NCBI RefSeq assembly: GCF_900112335.1
Contig: NZ_FOLG01000003.1
Span: 1-64,000, forward strand
Direction of reading: 5' to 3'
DNA: 64,000 nt
Source: Tropicimonas isoalkanivorans
GTDB taxonomy: Bacteria > Pseudomonadota > Alphaproteobacteria > Rhodobacterales > Rhodobacteraceae
The stretch's first letter is position 1, and each line of letters starts with the position of its first letter. Shown here in pieces: positions 9,517-18,707 of the stretch. The notes beneath the pieces were generated by a model, which searched no databases, was not told the DNA's origin, and was given only the letters and a program-made list of their open reading frames with translations. Made by a program: the position numbers and the translations under genes.

Positions 9517-9751
9517 CGTCCGCTCCTCGGCTGGCCGCCGAGCGGCGGTCCTTTCCGCGCATCCTAGCAAGCCGCAGCACCGCGAGCCATGACAACTCGG
9601 CGCGTCCGCGGCGCAGATGTGCCGCGTTGACAGCGCGCGCCGGTTCAGGCCTCACTTGGCGACAGGACGCCGCGGCGGAAGAGAGCGGGCCCGGTCCATG
9701 GCCGCGACGCTTCCCCGGCGGAGCCCGGGATCGACGGCGGAGGATCATCCC

Positions 9752-10765
9752 ATGCCATCCTGTCACATAGCACCGTTTCGCAGGCGAGACGTTCTTCGCG
9801 GCGGCGCATTCGCAGCGGCGTCCTGCGCCCTGCCATGGGCATTCGGGCCTGCAATAGCGCGAGCGTCGGACCCGCTGACCATCTGGGGCATTCCCGCCAC
9901 CCCATCCGCCGTCTTTGCGCGCGCCGTCGCCTCCGGCGCACTGGACTCCGTTGCGCCGGGCACTCGGTTCGATATCTGGAAAAGCACCGATCAGATGCGC
10001 GCGGGGATCGCGTCGGGCGGCTTCAAGCTGTTTGGCACATCCACCTACGCGGCAGCCAATTTCTTCAACCGGGGCGCGGGCACGACGATGGTCAACGTCG
10101 TCACCTGGGGCGTGCTCTACGTCATGGCCCGCGCGGAGGACGTGACGCAGATCGAGGATCTGGCCGGCAAAACCGTCCTTCTGTCCAACAAGAACGAGGC
10201 GCCGGACCTGCTGTTCCGGCTGGTGCTGAAATGGTCCGGCCTCGACCCCGACCGGGATGTATCGCTCGACTATGTTGGCAGCCCGGGCGAGGCGGTGCCG
10301 CTCTTTCTCGCCGGGCGGGGGGACGTCGCGGTCCTGCACGAGCCAGCCGCCACCGCGGCTCTCCTCAAGGCCAAACAGACCGGCATTCCGATCCGGCGCG
10401 CCTTCGACGTGACCGAGGTTTACGGCCAGCAAACCGGCCGCGGCCCGCGCATCCCGCAGGTCGGGCTCGCCGTGAACCCTGAGTTCCTGGAGGCGAAACC
10501 GGAGGTCGTGGCGGCCGTCCATGCCGCGACCGTCGATGCGGGGGCGTGGGTGCTCGATCATCCCGAGGCGGCCGGGCAACTGGCCAGCGAAACGCTTCCC
10601 CTTCCCGCCACGGTGATCGCGAAGTCGATCCCGTACGTGCACCTCGACGTCCAGTCGGCGGCAGAGGCGCGGGAGGATATCGAGGTCTATTTCGAGAACC
10701 TGATGCGCCTCGATCCGGGCATCGTGGGCGGCAAGTTGCCCGATCCCGCGTTCTATTGGGGCTAG
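9752..10765 (+). CDS. ABC transporter substrate-binding protein (NitT/TauT-like), Tat-exported
   Basis: This 337-residue periplasmic protein has a twin-arginine signal (RRRDVLRG) and a hydrophobic stretch ending in ARA. The rest follows the NMT1/SsuA-type fold with DLAGKTVLLSN and RGDVAVLHEPAATAALL. The start at 9752 follows GGCGGAGGA. It heads a three-gene set with a permease and an ATPase. Family members carry taurine, alkanesulfonates, nitrate, thiamine precursors or metals. The ligand is not predictable here. Its place just before the [FeFe]-hydrogenase pair is unusual. Confidence 0.85.
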   Translation: MPSCHIAPFRRRDVLRGGAFAAASCALPWAFGPAIARASDPLTIWGIPATPSAVFARAVASGALDSVAPGTRFDIWKSTDQMRAGIASGGFKLFGTSTYAAANFFNRGAGTTMVNVVTWGVLYVMARAEDVTQIEDLAGKTVLLSNKNEAPDLLFRLVLKWSGLDPDRDVSLDYVGSPGEAVPLFLAGRGDVAVLHEPAATAALLKAKQTGIPIRRAFDVTEVYGQQTGRGPRIPQVGLAVNPEFLEAKPEVVAAVHAATVDAGAWVLDHPEAAGQLASETLPLPATVIAKSIPYVHLDVQSAAEAREDIEVYFENLMRLDPGIVGGKLPDPAFYWG

Positions 10766-10769
10766 CACC

Positions 10770-11549
10770 ATGGCGGCGGGCCGCAGCAAAGGGGCGCGCG
10801 CGATCTGGGGGTCGCTGGGGATCGTGCTGCTGCTCGCGCTTTGGGCCCTCGGCCACCGTCTCTACGGGCCGCTCGTGCTGCCCGGGCTGGACGAAACGGC
10901 TTCGGCCCTTCTGCGCATGATGCGAGACGGAACTGTCGGCCCGGCACTCGCCGCCACTGCCGGTCACGCCGGTCTGGGCTGGTTCGCAGGTGCCGCCGTG
11001 GGGATCTTCGCCGGCACGCTCGCCGGCCTGCGGGAGGAGGTACGGCTCACCCTTCAGCCCGTCGCGACGATCCTGCTCGGCATTCCGGCCATTGCCTGGG
11101 TCGTGCTGGCGCTGCTTTGGTTCGGCGGGAGTTGGGCCGTCGTCTTTACCGTGGCGGTCGCGACCGGCCCGCTGGTCTTCGCCGCCGCGACGCAGGGCGC
11201 ATGTAGCCTGGACGGCGACCTTGCGCGCATGGCCCGGGCGTTCCGTGCGCCTGCCTCCGCGATGGCGCTCGACGTCTACGGACCACACATGGCCAGCCAC
11301 CTCTTCCCCGCCCTCACCACCGCACTCGCCATGTCGTGGAAGGTGTCCGTGATGGCCGAACTGCTCTCGGGGGCCGGCGGGATCGGGGACGGGCTCGCCG
11401 CGGCACGGGCACGGGTCGATACCGCCGAGACGATGGCCTGGATCGTAGTCGTGGTTGCCGTCCTGATCACCGTGGATCACCTCCTTGTGCGGCGGCTCCA
11501 GCGCCGGATGGACCTCTGGCGCGAAGATCCGCGAAGCACCGCGTCATGA
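10770..11549 (+). CDS. ABC transporter permease (NitT/TauT-like)
   Basis: This 259-residue inner-membrane protein belongs to the BPD_transp_1 family, with about six predicted helices. The ATPase-contacting EAA-type loop is near MARAFRAPASAMALDVYGPH. It begins four bases after the binding-protein stop and overlaps the ATPase start (ATGA), so the three genes form one unit. Its transported substrate is unknown. Confidence 0.87.
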   Translation: MAAGRSKGARAIWGSLGIVLLLALWALGHRLYGPLVLPGLDETASALLRMMRDGTVGPALAATAGHAGLGWFAGAAVGIFAGTLAGLREEVRLTLQPVATILLGIPAIAWVVLALLWFGGSWAVVFTVAVATGPLVFAAATQGACSLDGDLARMARAFRAPASAMALDVYGPHMASHLFPALTTALAMSWKVSVMAELLSGAGGIGDGLAAARARVDTAETMAWIVVVVAVLITVDHLLVRRLQRRMDLWREDPRSTAS

Positions 11550-12280
11550 CCGCGCCTGCTCTCGCCTTCGAACGGGTCCATTTCTCTTACGGCGCGGACC
11601 CAATCCTTGACGGCATAGATCTCGAAGTATTGGCCGGGCACGTGACGGCGTTGATGGGCCCGTCCGGCTGCGGGAAAAGCACGCTTCTCGCCATCGGCGC
11701 CGGGCTGCTCGAACCGGCCTCGGGCCGCGTCTTGCGCACCGGCCGCCGGACGGCGATCGTCTTTCAGGACCCGCGCCTCCTTCCCTGGCGGACCGCATTG
11801 GCGAACGTCGCCTTCGCGCTGAAGGCGGACCGGCTGGCTTCGGCGGAGCGGCGGGACCGGGCGATGGCGGCGCTGGCCTCCGTCGGGCTGCGGGGGGATG
11901 ACGTTCGGAAATATCCCCGCCAACTTTCGGGGGGGATGCGCCAACGGGTTGCCCTCGCCCGCGCGCTCGTGATCGAGCCAGACCTGCTGCTCCTCGACGA
12001 GCCTTTTGGCGCCCTCGACCGCCCGCTCGCCCGCCAGATGCAGTCCCTCGCGCGGGACCACGTGGACCGCCGGCGCGCGGCCGCCCTGGTGGTGACCCAC
12101 GACCCACGGGAGGCCGCGGACATCGCGGAGCATGTCGCAGTCCTCTCACCGGCGCCCGCCCGGGTGACGTCGCAGCGCGCTCTTCCCGGCCATGTTGCAT
12201 CGCGGACGGAGGCTGAGCGTGCCGCCGCCGCCGGAGCGTTGACGGGGGACGCAGAACGGTCCCCCGGCGCGGATCCGTGA
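11546..12280 (+). CDS. ABC transporter ATP-binding protein (NitT/TauT-like)
   Basis: This 244-residue ATPase has Walker A (GPSGCGKST), Q-loop (VFQDPRLLPW), signature (LSGGMRQRVALARAL), Walker B with LLLLDEPFGALD, and the switch His in VVTHDPREA. The start at 11546 overlaps the permease stop. An upstream extension in the same frame to 11336 lies inside the permease and is not used. It energises the transporter upstream of the hydrogenase genes. Confidence 0.9.
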   Translation: MTAPALAFERVHFSYGADPILDGIDLEVLAGHVTALMGPSGCGKSTLLAIGAGLLEPASGRVLRTGRRTAIVFQDPRLLPWRTALANVAFALKADRLASAERRDRAMAALASVGLRGDDVRKYPRQLSGGMRQRVALARALVIEPDLLLLDEPFGALDRPLARQMQSLARDHVDRRRAAALVVTHDPREAADIAEHVAVLSPAPARVTSQRALPGHVASRTEAERAAAAGALTGDAERSPGADP

Positions 12281-12572
12281 CCCCGATGCGACACGCGGTC
12301 GGATCGACACACCGCAAAATTGGCGGAGACTGAAGGAGGAAGGCCAGATCCCCTGCGCCTTGTCTCGCAGTAATCGGGCGGGCGCGTCCAGCGTCCGACA
12401 GGACGATGACCGCAGACATGCCGATGCGTCCACCGCGACGGCCGCCGCCATGGCCGTGCGCTCGATCTGCGCACGATTTTCACCGCACCACGCTCCATCG
12501 CATCCCGTCGGCACCGCCGTACCGGGGCAATCCGGTTTCGGCTCGCCTCGCTTCCCGAGAGGAGGACCCCGC
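12281..12572 (+). other. Gap between ABC transporter and hydrogenase operon
   Basis: No convincing gene lies here. An open frame continuous with the hydrogenase flavoprotein runs back to 12360, but its residues are low-complexity Ala/Arg-rich and no ribosome site precedes that start. I see no sigma-54 element or NifA palindrome. GAGAGGAGG at 12557-12565 is the ribosome site for the next gene. Confidence 0.5.
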
Positions 12573-14570
12573 ATGACACACATCGTCTATGGCGTCTGGG
12601 ACGGCGTGGTGCACGATTCCCGGCAATCGGCCGATGCGGCGCAGGCCACCCTGCCGGAACTCACAGATTTCGACGAGTTTGACGCCGGCAACCCGATCCG
12701 GGCGTTCTTCGGGGACCGGGGGTTTCTGGTGTTCGACGAGACGGTCAGCCTGGTCGATGCGCTGTTTCACTACATGGAGAAAGCCGCCGAGCAATCCTGC
12801 GGCGCGTGCACCCCGTGCCGGATGGGCACCGTGCTGGTGCGCGATGCGCTGGATAAGATGCGCCGCGGCCTGGAGTCCCCGCTGGGCTTCGACGACATCG
12901 AGATGCTGGGCGAGCAGATGCGGCAGACTTCGCTCTGCGGGCTGGGGCAGACCTGCGCCGTGGCCCTGCTCGATGCGTTGAGGAACTTTCGAAACAAGAT
13001 GGAGGCGGAAACCGCGGATCACATGCCGATCCGGGCGCAGATCGGCATGGCCTACATGACCGCGCCCTGCATCGAGGCCTGCCCCAGCAAGGTGAACGTG
13101 CCGCGCTACATCGACTACATCCGCGACGGAAAGCCCGAGAACTCGCTGGGCGTGCTGCTTCAGAAGTACCCGATGGCGGCCACCTGCGGCCGGGTCTGTG
13201 TGCGCTACTGCGAGCAGGCCTGTCGGCGCAAGTTCGTGGACGAGGCTGTGGGGATCAAGACGCTGAAGCGCTACGTCGCCGACCAGCAGAAGGGGCCGAA
13301 CGCGCTCAAGTTCACCCGCGACATGATCCGCAAGCCACTCGATCCGGCGATGCGGGTGGCGGTGATTGGCGCGGGACCGGCTGGCATCTCCTGTGCCTAT
13401 CACTTGCTGCTGCACGGCTACCACGTGGATGTTTTCGAGAAATCCAACGAAGCCGGTGGCATGGCACAGATCGGCATCCCGTCCTACCGGCTGCCGAAGG
13501 ATACGCTGGCGCTGGAGACGGACATCATCGTCGATCTCGGCGGGCGGTTCCTGTTCGGCCAGCAGCTCGGCCGGGACGTGACGATCGACGGGCTGTTCGC
13601 GCAGGGCTACAAGGCCGTCTTCCTCGGACTCGGCTGCCAGGCGGGCACCAGCCTGGGCGTGGCCGGCGAGGCGGAGGCGCGCGGCGGCTACTACAGCGGG
13701 ATCGACTTCCTTCTGAGTGTCCACGACCACGTGGACGGGATCGCGCCGCTCGCGCTCGCAGGCGAGGTGGTTGTCGTCGGCGGCGGCAACGTGGCGATGG
13801 ACTGCGTGCGTTCGGCGGTGCGGCTCGGGGCGGAGAAGGTCCACGTGGTCTATCGCAGGACGCTGGAGGACATGCCGGCCGATCACGAGGAGGTGGTTGC
13901 CGCGAACGAGGAAGACATCGCTTTCCACACCCTCACGAACCCGACACGCATCCTGACCCAGGCGGGCCGCATCACCGGCGTGGAGCTGGTACGCATGGAG
14001 CAGACCGAGCCCGACGAAAGCGGCAGGCGCAAGGTGCGACCGGTGCCGGGCAGCGATTTCACCCTGCCCTGCGACACCTTCATCTCCGCAATCGGCCAGC
14101 AGGTGGAGGACGGCGCGCTGGTGGAGGACGACGGCGTCACGCTGGACAAGTGGCGCTGCGTGGCGACGGACCAAACGCTCGCCACCTCGCGGCCGGGCGT
14201 CTTTGCGGGTGGGGACTGCGTCACCGGCCCTTCGACCCTGATCTACGCCATGGCAGCCGGGCTGAAGGCGGCGCGTAGCATCGATGACTGGATCCAGCGC
14301 GGCACGGTGCGGTTCTTCAAGCGCTCGAGGATGCGCAAGCTGATCGCGGACAACCGGATCCTGGCCAACGACGTGGTCGAGATGCCGGTGCGCAACGCCT
14401 ACCGCGTCCACAACCCGGAGCTGGACCCGGAGCTGCGCAAGAAGATGTTTGGCGAGGTGGAGCAGACCATCAGCGAACAGGATGCCTATGCCGAGGCGCA
14501 ACGCTGCATGCGCTGTTACCGGATCTACTCCGTCGTGACCAAACACCCGATCCCGGAAGGAGCCGCCTGA
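12573..14570 (+). CDS. NuoF-like/GltD-like iron-sulfur flavoprotein, [FeFe]-hydrogenase partner
   Basis: This 665-residue electron-transfer subunit combines two known modules. Residues about 55-140 match the C-terminal 4Fe-4S domain of NuoF/HydB, with SCGACTPCR giving Cys76, Cys79, Cys82 and a fourth at Cys122. From about 155 it matches the glutamate-synthase small subunit (GltD/NfnB type). That part has an N-terminal cysteine-rich cluster domain (Cys166, 170, 205, 209, 213, 217), the FAD Rossmann motif IGAGPAG and a second dinucleotide motif VVGGGNVAMD. The NuoF FMN/NADH domain itself is missing. It starts after GAGAGGAGG and ends one base before the hydrogenase gene. The likely role is NAD(P)H-linked electron exchange with HydA, possibly bifurcating; that part is inference. 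Confidence 0.85.
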   Translation: MTHIVYGVWDGVVHDSRQSADAAQATLPELTDFDEFDAGNPIRAFFGDRGFLVFDETVSLVDALFHYMEKAAEQSCGACTPCRMGTVLVRDALDKMRRGLESPLGFDDIEMLGEQMRQTSLCGLGQTCAVALLDALRNFRNKMEAETADHMPIRAQIGMAYMTAPCIEACPSKVNVPRYIDYIRDGKPENSLGVLLQKYPMAATCGRVCVRYCEQACRRKFVDEAVGIKTLKRYVADQQKGPNALKFTRDMIRKPLDPAMRVAVIGAGPAGISCAYHLLLHGYHVDVFEKSNEAGGMAQIGIPSYRLPKDTLALETDIIVDLGGRFLFGQQLGRDVTIDGLFAQGYKAVFLGLGCQAGTSLGVAGEAEARGGYYSGIDFLLSVHDHVDGIAPLALAGEVVVVGGGNVAMDCVRSAVRLGAEKVHVVYRRTLEDMPADHEEVVAANEEDIAFHTLTNPTRILTQAGRITGVELVRMEQTEPDESGRRKVRPVPGSDFTLPCDTFISAIGQQVEDGALVEDDGVTLDKWRCVATDQTLATSRPGVFAGGDCVTGPSTLIYAMAAGLKAARSIDDWIQRGTVRFFKRSRMRKLIADNRILANDVVEMPVRNAYRVHNPELDPELRKKMFGEVEQTISEQDAYAEAQRCMRCYRIYSVVTKHPIPEGAA

Positions 14571-14571
14571 C

Positions 14572-16428
14572 ATGTGCACCGATCATTCGGACGTCCAGAC
14601 GCGAGATCCGGCGGAGGCCACCATCTCGCTCACCATCAACAGCCACGCCTGCGCGGCCTTTCCCAACGAGACGATCCTGAGCTGCGCCCGGCGCCACGGC
14701 CTTTACATCCCCACCCTGTGCGAGTTGGAGGACATCGACCACGCGCCGGGCACCTGCCGAGTCTGCGTGGTGGAGATCGTCCAGTCGGGCCGCGCGGCGG
14801 CGCAGATCGTCACCGCCTGCAACACGCCGGTGCGCGAGGGGATGCAGGTGGCCACCCGCACCAAACGCGTGCGAAACATGCAGAAGCTGCAGGTGGAGCT
14901 GCTGATGGCCGACCACCTGCAGGACTGCGCCACCTGCGTGCGCCACGGCGACTGCGAGTTGCAGGATCTGGCGCAGTTTGTAGGGCTGACCGAAAACCGG
15001 TTTTTTGACCGGGCCCGCACGCTCGCCCGCGAGGTCGACGACAGCTCCCCGGCGCTGATCCGCGACATGCAGCGCTGCGTGCGATGTCAGCGCTGCGTCG
15101 CCGTCTGCCGTTATCATCAGAAGGTGGACGCGCTGGTCATGTCGGGCACCGGCGTCAATCGCTACGTCGACCTACGCGACGGCTACGACCAGAAGAACTC
15201 CACCTGCGTCACCTGCGGCCAGTGCGTGCTGGTCTGCCCCACCGGCGCCCTGGGGGAGCGCGACGAGACGGAGCGCGCGCTCGACTATATCTGCGATCCG
15301 GACCTGACGACGGTGGTCCAATTCGCCCCCGCCGTGCGCGTGGCCTTCGGCGAGGAGTTTGGGATGCCCGCCGGCACCAACGTGGAAGGCCAGATCATCG
15401 CGGCCTGCCGCAAGATCGGCGTCGATGTGGTGCTCGACACCAATTTCGCCGCCGATGTGGTCATCATGGAGGAAGGGACCGAATTGCTGGGCCGCCTCAA
15501 GCGTGGCCAGCGGCCGACTTTCACCTCCTGCTGCCCGGCCTGGATCAACTTCGCTGAGATCCACTACCCGGACATCCTGCCGCTGCTGTCCTCCACCAAG
15601 TCGCCCCAGCAGGTGCTCTCAACCATGGCCAAGACTTACCTGCCCGAGAAGATGGGCATCGCGCCCGAGAAGGTGCGGGTGATCTCGATCATGCCCTGCA
15701 CCGCCAAGAAGGACGAAGCGGTGCGCCCGCAACTGGTTCACGACGGCCTGCCCGAAACCGACGTGGTGCTGACCACGCGCGAGTTCGCCCGCCTGCTGCG
15801 CCGCGAGGGGATTGACCTGAAGGATCTGGAGCCCTCCACCTTCGACAATCCGCTTATGAGCGAATATTCCGGCGCAGGGGCCATCTTCGGCACCACGGGC
15901 GGGGTGATGGAGGCGGCGGTCCGCACGATCTATGCCGTGGTCAACGGCCACGAGTTGGAGCAGATAGACCTGACCCAGTTGCGCGGCTTCGAAGGCGCGC
16001 GCTCCGCCACGGTGGACCTCGGCGGCCAGATCGGGGAGGTGAAGGTCGCCATGGTCCACGGCCTCGGCGACACCCGCGCCATTGTCGAGGCGGTGCGCGC
16101 GGGCGAGGCCGACTTCGACTTCATCGAAGTCATGGCCTGCCCCGGCGGCTGCGTCGACGGCGGCGGCTCGCTGCGGTCGAAGCGGGCGTACCTGCCGCTG
16201 GCGATGGCGCGGCGCAAGACGATCTACGACGTCGACCGTACCGCCCGCGTTCGCCAGTCCCACAACAACGAGCAGGTGAAGACGCTCTACCGCGACTTTC
16301 TGGAGGCGCCGAATTCCCGAAAGGCCCACGACCTGCTGCACACCCACTACACCGACCGGCGCCGCGAGATGGAGCACACGGTGAAGGAGATCTGGGACGA
16401 CATCACGATGTCCACGATGGTCTACTGA
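14572..16428 (+). CDS. hydA: [FeFe]-hydrogenase catalytic subunit (group A, M3-like)
   Basis: This 618-residue enzyme interconverts protons and H2. From the N-terminus it has a plant-type 2Fe-2S domain (Cys50, 62, 65, 83) and the His-Cys 4Fe-4S segment (His115, Cys119, 122, 128). Two ferredoxin clusters follow (Cys169/172/175/179 and 212/215/218/222). The H-cluster domain has the three signatures: L1 TSCCPAW (Cys320 for proton transfer, Cys321), L2 MPCTAKKDE (Cys375) and L3 EVMACPGGCVDGGG (Cys523, Cys527). A small-subunit tail ends the chain. All ligands are present, so it should be active if HydE, HydF and HydG exist elsewhere; none is in this window. It has no signal peptide and is therefore cytoplasmic. 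Such enzymes are uncommon in alphaproteobacteria. Confidence 0.96.
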   Translation: MCTDHSDVQTRDPAEATISLTINSHACAAFPNETILSCARRHGLYIPTLCELEDIDHAPGTCRVCVVEIVQSGRAAAQIVTACNTPVREGMQVATRTKRVRNMQKLQVELLMADHLQDCATCVRHGDCELQDLAQFVGLTENRFFDRARTLAREVDDSSPALIRDMQRCVRCQRCVAVCRYHQKVDALVMSGTGVNRYVDLRDGYDQKNSTCVTCGQCVLVCPTGALGERDETERALDYICDPDLTTVVQFAPAVRVAFGEEFGMPAGTNVEGQIIAACRKIGVDVVLDTNFAADVVIMEEGTELLGRLKRGQRPTFTSCCPAWINFAEIHYPDILPLLSSTKSPQQVLSTMAKTYLPEKMGIAPEKVRVISIMPCTAKKDEAVRPQLVHDGLPETDVVLTTREFARLLRREGIDLKDLEPSTFDNPLMSEYSGAGAIFGTTGGVMEAAVRTIYAVVNGHELEQIDLTQLRGFEGARSATVDLGGQIGEVKVAMVHGLGDTRAIVEAVRAGEADFDFIEVMACPGGCVDGGGSLRSKRAYLPLAMARRKTIYDVDRTARVRQSHNNEQVKTLYRDFLEAPNSRKAHDLLHTHYTDRRREMEHTVKEIWDDITMSTMVY

Positions 16429-16552
16429 ACCGACCGCGCGGGAAGCAGGCCAAACACCGTAGCTGCACGATCACTTTGTCGCCGCCAAACGGCCGCCGAG
16501 CCTTGCGGACCTGAGAGGTTTTGGGCATTTGGCCGTGGACAAGGGGAAGCGG

Positions 16553-17050
16553 ATGACTGTCCTGAACGGAATTGCGGCGCACGTGCATCGCGTGACGCAG
16601 CGAATTTGCCAATTGCTGCTGGGACTGATCTTCATCGGTCAGCTTGTCGTGGTGATCCTGCGCTACGTCTTCGGCATGGGGTTCATCGAGTTGCAGGATG
16701 CCGTGGCCTACAGCTTTGCCACGCTGGTGGTGCTCGGCCTGCCCGTCGCGCAGGCCCTAGACGTCCACGTTCGTGTGGATGTGCTCCGCGCCAACCAGAC
16801 CCGGCAAACCCAAGCGCTGTTCGACCGCGTGGGCATCATCGCGCTCCTGATCCCGGTCTTCGGGCTGACGATCTATTGGGTCTGGCCCGACATCGTCTAT
16901 AGCTGGTCGATCCGGGAAGCCTCCGCCGAGACCGGCGGCCTACCCGGCCTGTTCCTGGTGAAGTCCATGCTGCCGCTCGCCTGTGCCCTGATGATCCTGC
17001 AGGGCGTGGCGCAGCTCTTTTCCCTTGGGAAGGAGCCGGCGCGTGATTGA
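16553..17050 (+). CDS. TRAP transporter small permease (DctQ family), second system
   Basis: This 165-residue membrane protein has four predicted helices and the DctQ pattern VVVILRYVFGMGFIELQD. The ATG at 16553 follows AAGGGGAAG; a frame back to TTG 16529 has weaker support. It lies 124 bp after the hydrogenase gene on the same strand and overlaps the large permease. Confidence 0.87.
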   Translation: MTVLNGIAAHVHRVTQRICQLLLGLIFIGQLVVVILRYVFGMGFIELQDAVAYSFATLVVLGLPVAQALDVHVRVDVLRANQTRQTQALFDRVGIIALLIPVFGLTIYWVWPDIVYSWSIREASAETGGLPGLFLVKSMLPLACALMILQGVAQLFSLGKEPARD

Positions 17051-18659
17051 GCATTTCTGGCTGATCGTCCTCGGCCTCAGCCTGCTGGCCGGCATCCTGT
17101 CGGGCGTGCCCGTGATGCTGGTGTTGGCCGGCGTGCCGGTGCTGGTGGCCTTCGTGGCGGCCGGGTTCGGGGCGTTCGACCTGAGCTTCCTGCAAGCATA
17201 TCCGCAGCGCGCCTTCGGGGTGATGTCGAATTCTCTGCTCGTCGCGGTGCCGCTCTTCGTGCTGATGGGTGTGATGCTGGAGCGATCGCGTGTCGCGGAG
17301 CGGATGCTGATGCAGGTGGGCCGCGTGCTGGGGGGCACGCCGCGGGCTCTGGCGCTGGCGGTATTGCTCGTCTCCACGCTCATCGCCGCCTCCACTGGCA
17401 TCATCGGCGCCACGATCGTCATGCTGGGAATGATCAGCCTACCGGCAATGCGGCGCGTGGGGGTGCCCGACGAGACAGCCAGCGGCCTGATCTGTGCCGC
17501 CGGCACGCTGGGCCAGATCATCCCGCCCTCCATCGTGCTGATCCTGCTGGGCGACCAGGTGGCCAATGCCTATCTGGAGGCGCAGCAGCAGGCCGGGAAC
17601 TTCGCCCCTGATGCTGTCACCGTGGGCGATTTGTTCGCGGGATCTTTGCTGCCGGGGCTGGTGCTGGTTGCGCTTTACGGCGTCTTCATCTTCTTCAGGC
17701 TCTCGAACATTCCCGCGCACACCGAAGCCGACACGGCGCCGTCCAACTGGTGGGACGTGGCGCGCGAAGTCCTGCCGCCGATCTTGCTGATCCTGGCCGT
17801 TCTGGGCTCCATCCTGACCGGCGTTGCAACGCCGACCGAGGCCGCCGCTATCGGGGTCGCGGGCACGCTGCTAATCACCGCGGCCCGCGTTTCGGCCGCG
17901 GGCGACGAAGATGCACTGCCCGGCGGCACGCACGCCCACGCGCCGGAACAGCGGCGCACGGCCGGTTGGCTGCGGCATGTGATGACGGCGACAGGGGCAG
18001 TCGGCTTCGCGCTGGTGGCCCTGCGACTGACCGGCGTCGGCCGGGTGGACCTGTCTGCGGCTCAGGTCGGCCTGAGCCTTGGATCGATGCTGGCGATCGC
18101 ACTGACCGGTCTTCTGGTCGCCGGTCTCGTCGTCGCCGTGGTTGTGCTGACCCGCGCCGGCATCTTCGGGGCCGCGATCGGGCGTGCGGTACAGACATCG
18201 GCCATGATCTTCGGCATCGTTCTCGCCGCTTCGATGCTCAGCCTCGTCTTTCGCGGCTTCGGCGGGGACGACTGGGTGCGCGAGGTGCTCACCGGCCTGC
18301 CCGGCGATCACCGGACGATGCTCGTCTTCACGCTGCTGGTGATTTTCCTGATGGGCTTCATCCTGGAGTTCGTGGAAATCGTCTTCATCGTCGTGCCGCT
18401 GGTCGGCCCGATCCTGCTGCAGGACGTGGACCCGGTCTGGTTTGCCGTGCTGGTGGCGTTGAATCTGCAGACCTCGTTCCTGACACCGCCGTTCGGCTTC
18501 GCGCTCTTCTATTACCGCTCGGCAGCGCCAGCCGATATCCGTACCGGCACCATCTATCGCGCCATCATTCCCTTCGTGCTGATCCAGATCGTCACACTGG
18601 GGATCGTTTTCCTCTGGCCGCCGCTTGCGACCTGGCTGCCAAGCGTGTTGTTTGGCTGA
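17043..18659 (+). CDS. TRAP transporter large permease (DctM family) with central insertion
   Basis: This 538-residue permease keeps the DctM signature segments (VSTLIAASTGIIGATIVMLG, IIPPSIVLILLGD, LNLQTSFLTPPFGFALFYY). It is about 100 residues longer than usual. The extra part, roughly residues 285-390, holds a hydrophilic His/Ala-rich loop and two or three added hydrophobic segments. The start is read as GTG 17043, overlapping the small permease; ATG 17025 in the same frame is the alternative. Enlarged DctM proteins occur with TakP-type binding proteins, which fits the next gene. Confidence 0.87.
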   Translation: MIEHFWLIVLGLSLLAGILSGVPVMLVLAGVPVLVAFVAAGFGAFDLSFLQAYPQRAFGVMSNSLLVAVPLFVLMGVMLERSRVAERMLMQVGRVLGGTPRALALAVLLVSTLIAASTGIIGATIVMLGMISLPAMRRVGVPDETASGLICAAGTLGQIIPPSIVLILLGDQVANAYLEAQQQAGNFAPDAVTVGDLFAGSLLPGLVLVALYGVFIFFRLSNIPAHTEADTAPSNWWDVAREVLPPILLILAVLGSILTGVATPTEAAAIGVAGTLLITAARVSAAGDEDALPGGTHAHAPEQRRTAGWLRHVMTATGAVGFALVALRLTGVGRVDLSAAQVGLSLGSMLAIALTGLLVAGLVVAVVVLTRAGIFGAAIGRAVQTSAMIFGIVLAASMLSLVFRGFGGDDWVREVLTGLPGDHRTMLVFTLLVIFLMGFILEFVEIVFIVVPLVGPILLQDVDPVWFAVLVALNLQTSFLTPPFGFALFYYRSAAPADIRTGTIYRAIIPFVLIQIVTLGIVFLWPPLATWLPSVLFG

Positions 18660-18707
18660 GACAAGTATCGGGGCACGACGCGCCCCGCAACAACTGGGAG
18701 AGAGATC

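Noticed and set aside
9600-12572. Sigma-54 control of the ABC transporter or hydrogenase genes
   Set aside because: TTGGC-like stretches near 9655 and 12330 lack the matching -12 element at the right spacing.
12480-14579. A 699-codon frame opposite the hydrogenase flavoprotein
   Set aside because: No domain pattern or ribosome site; the plus frame has iron-sulfur and FAD motifs.
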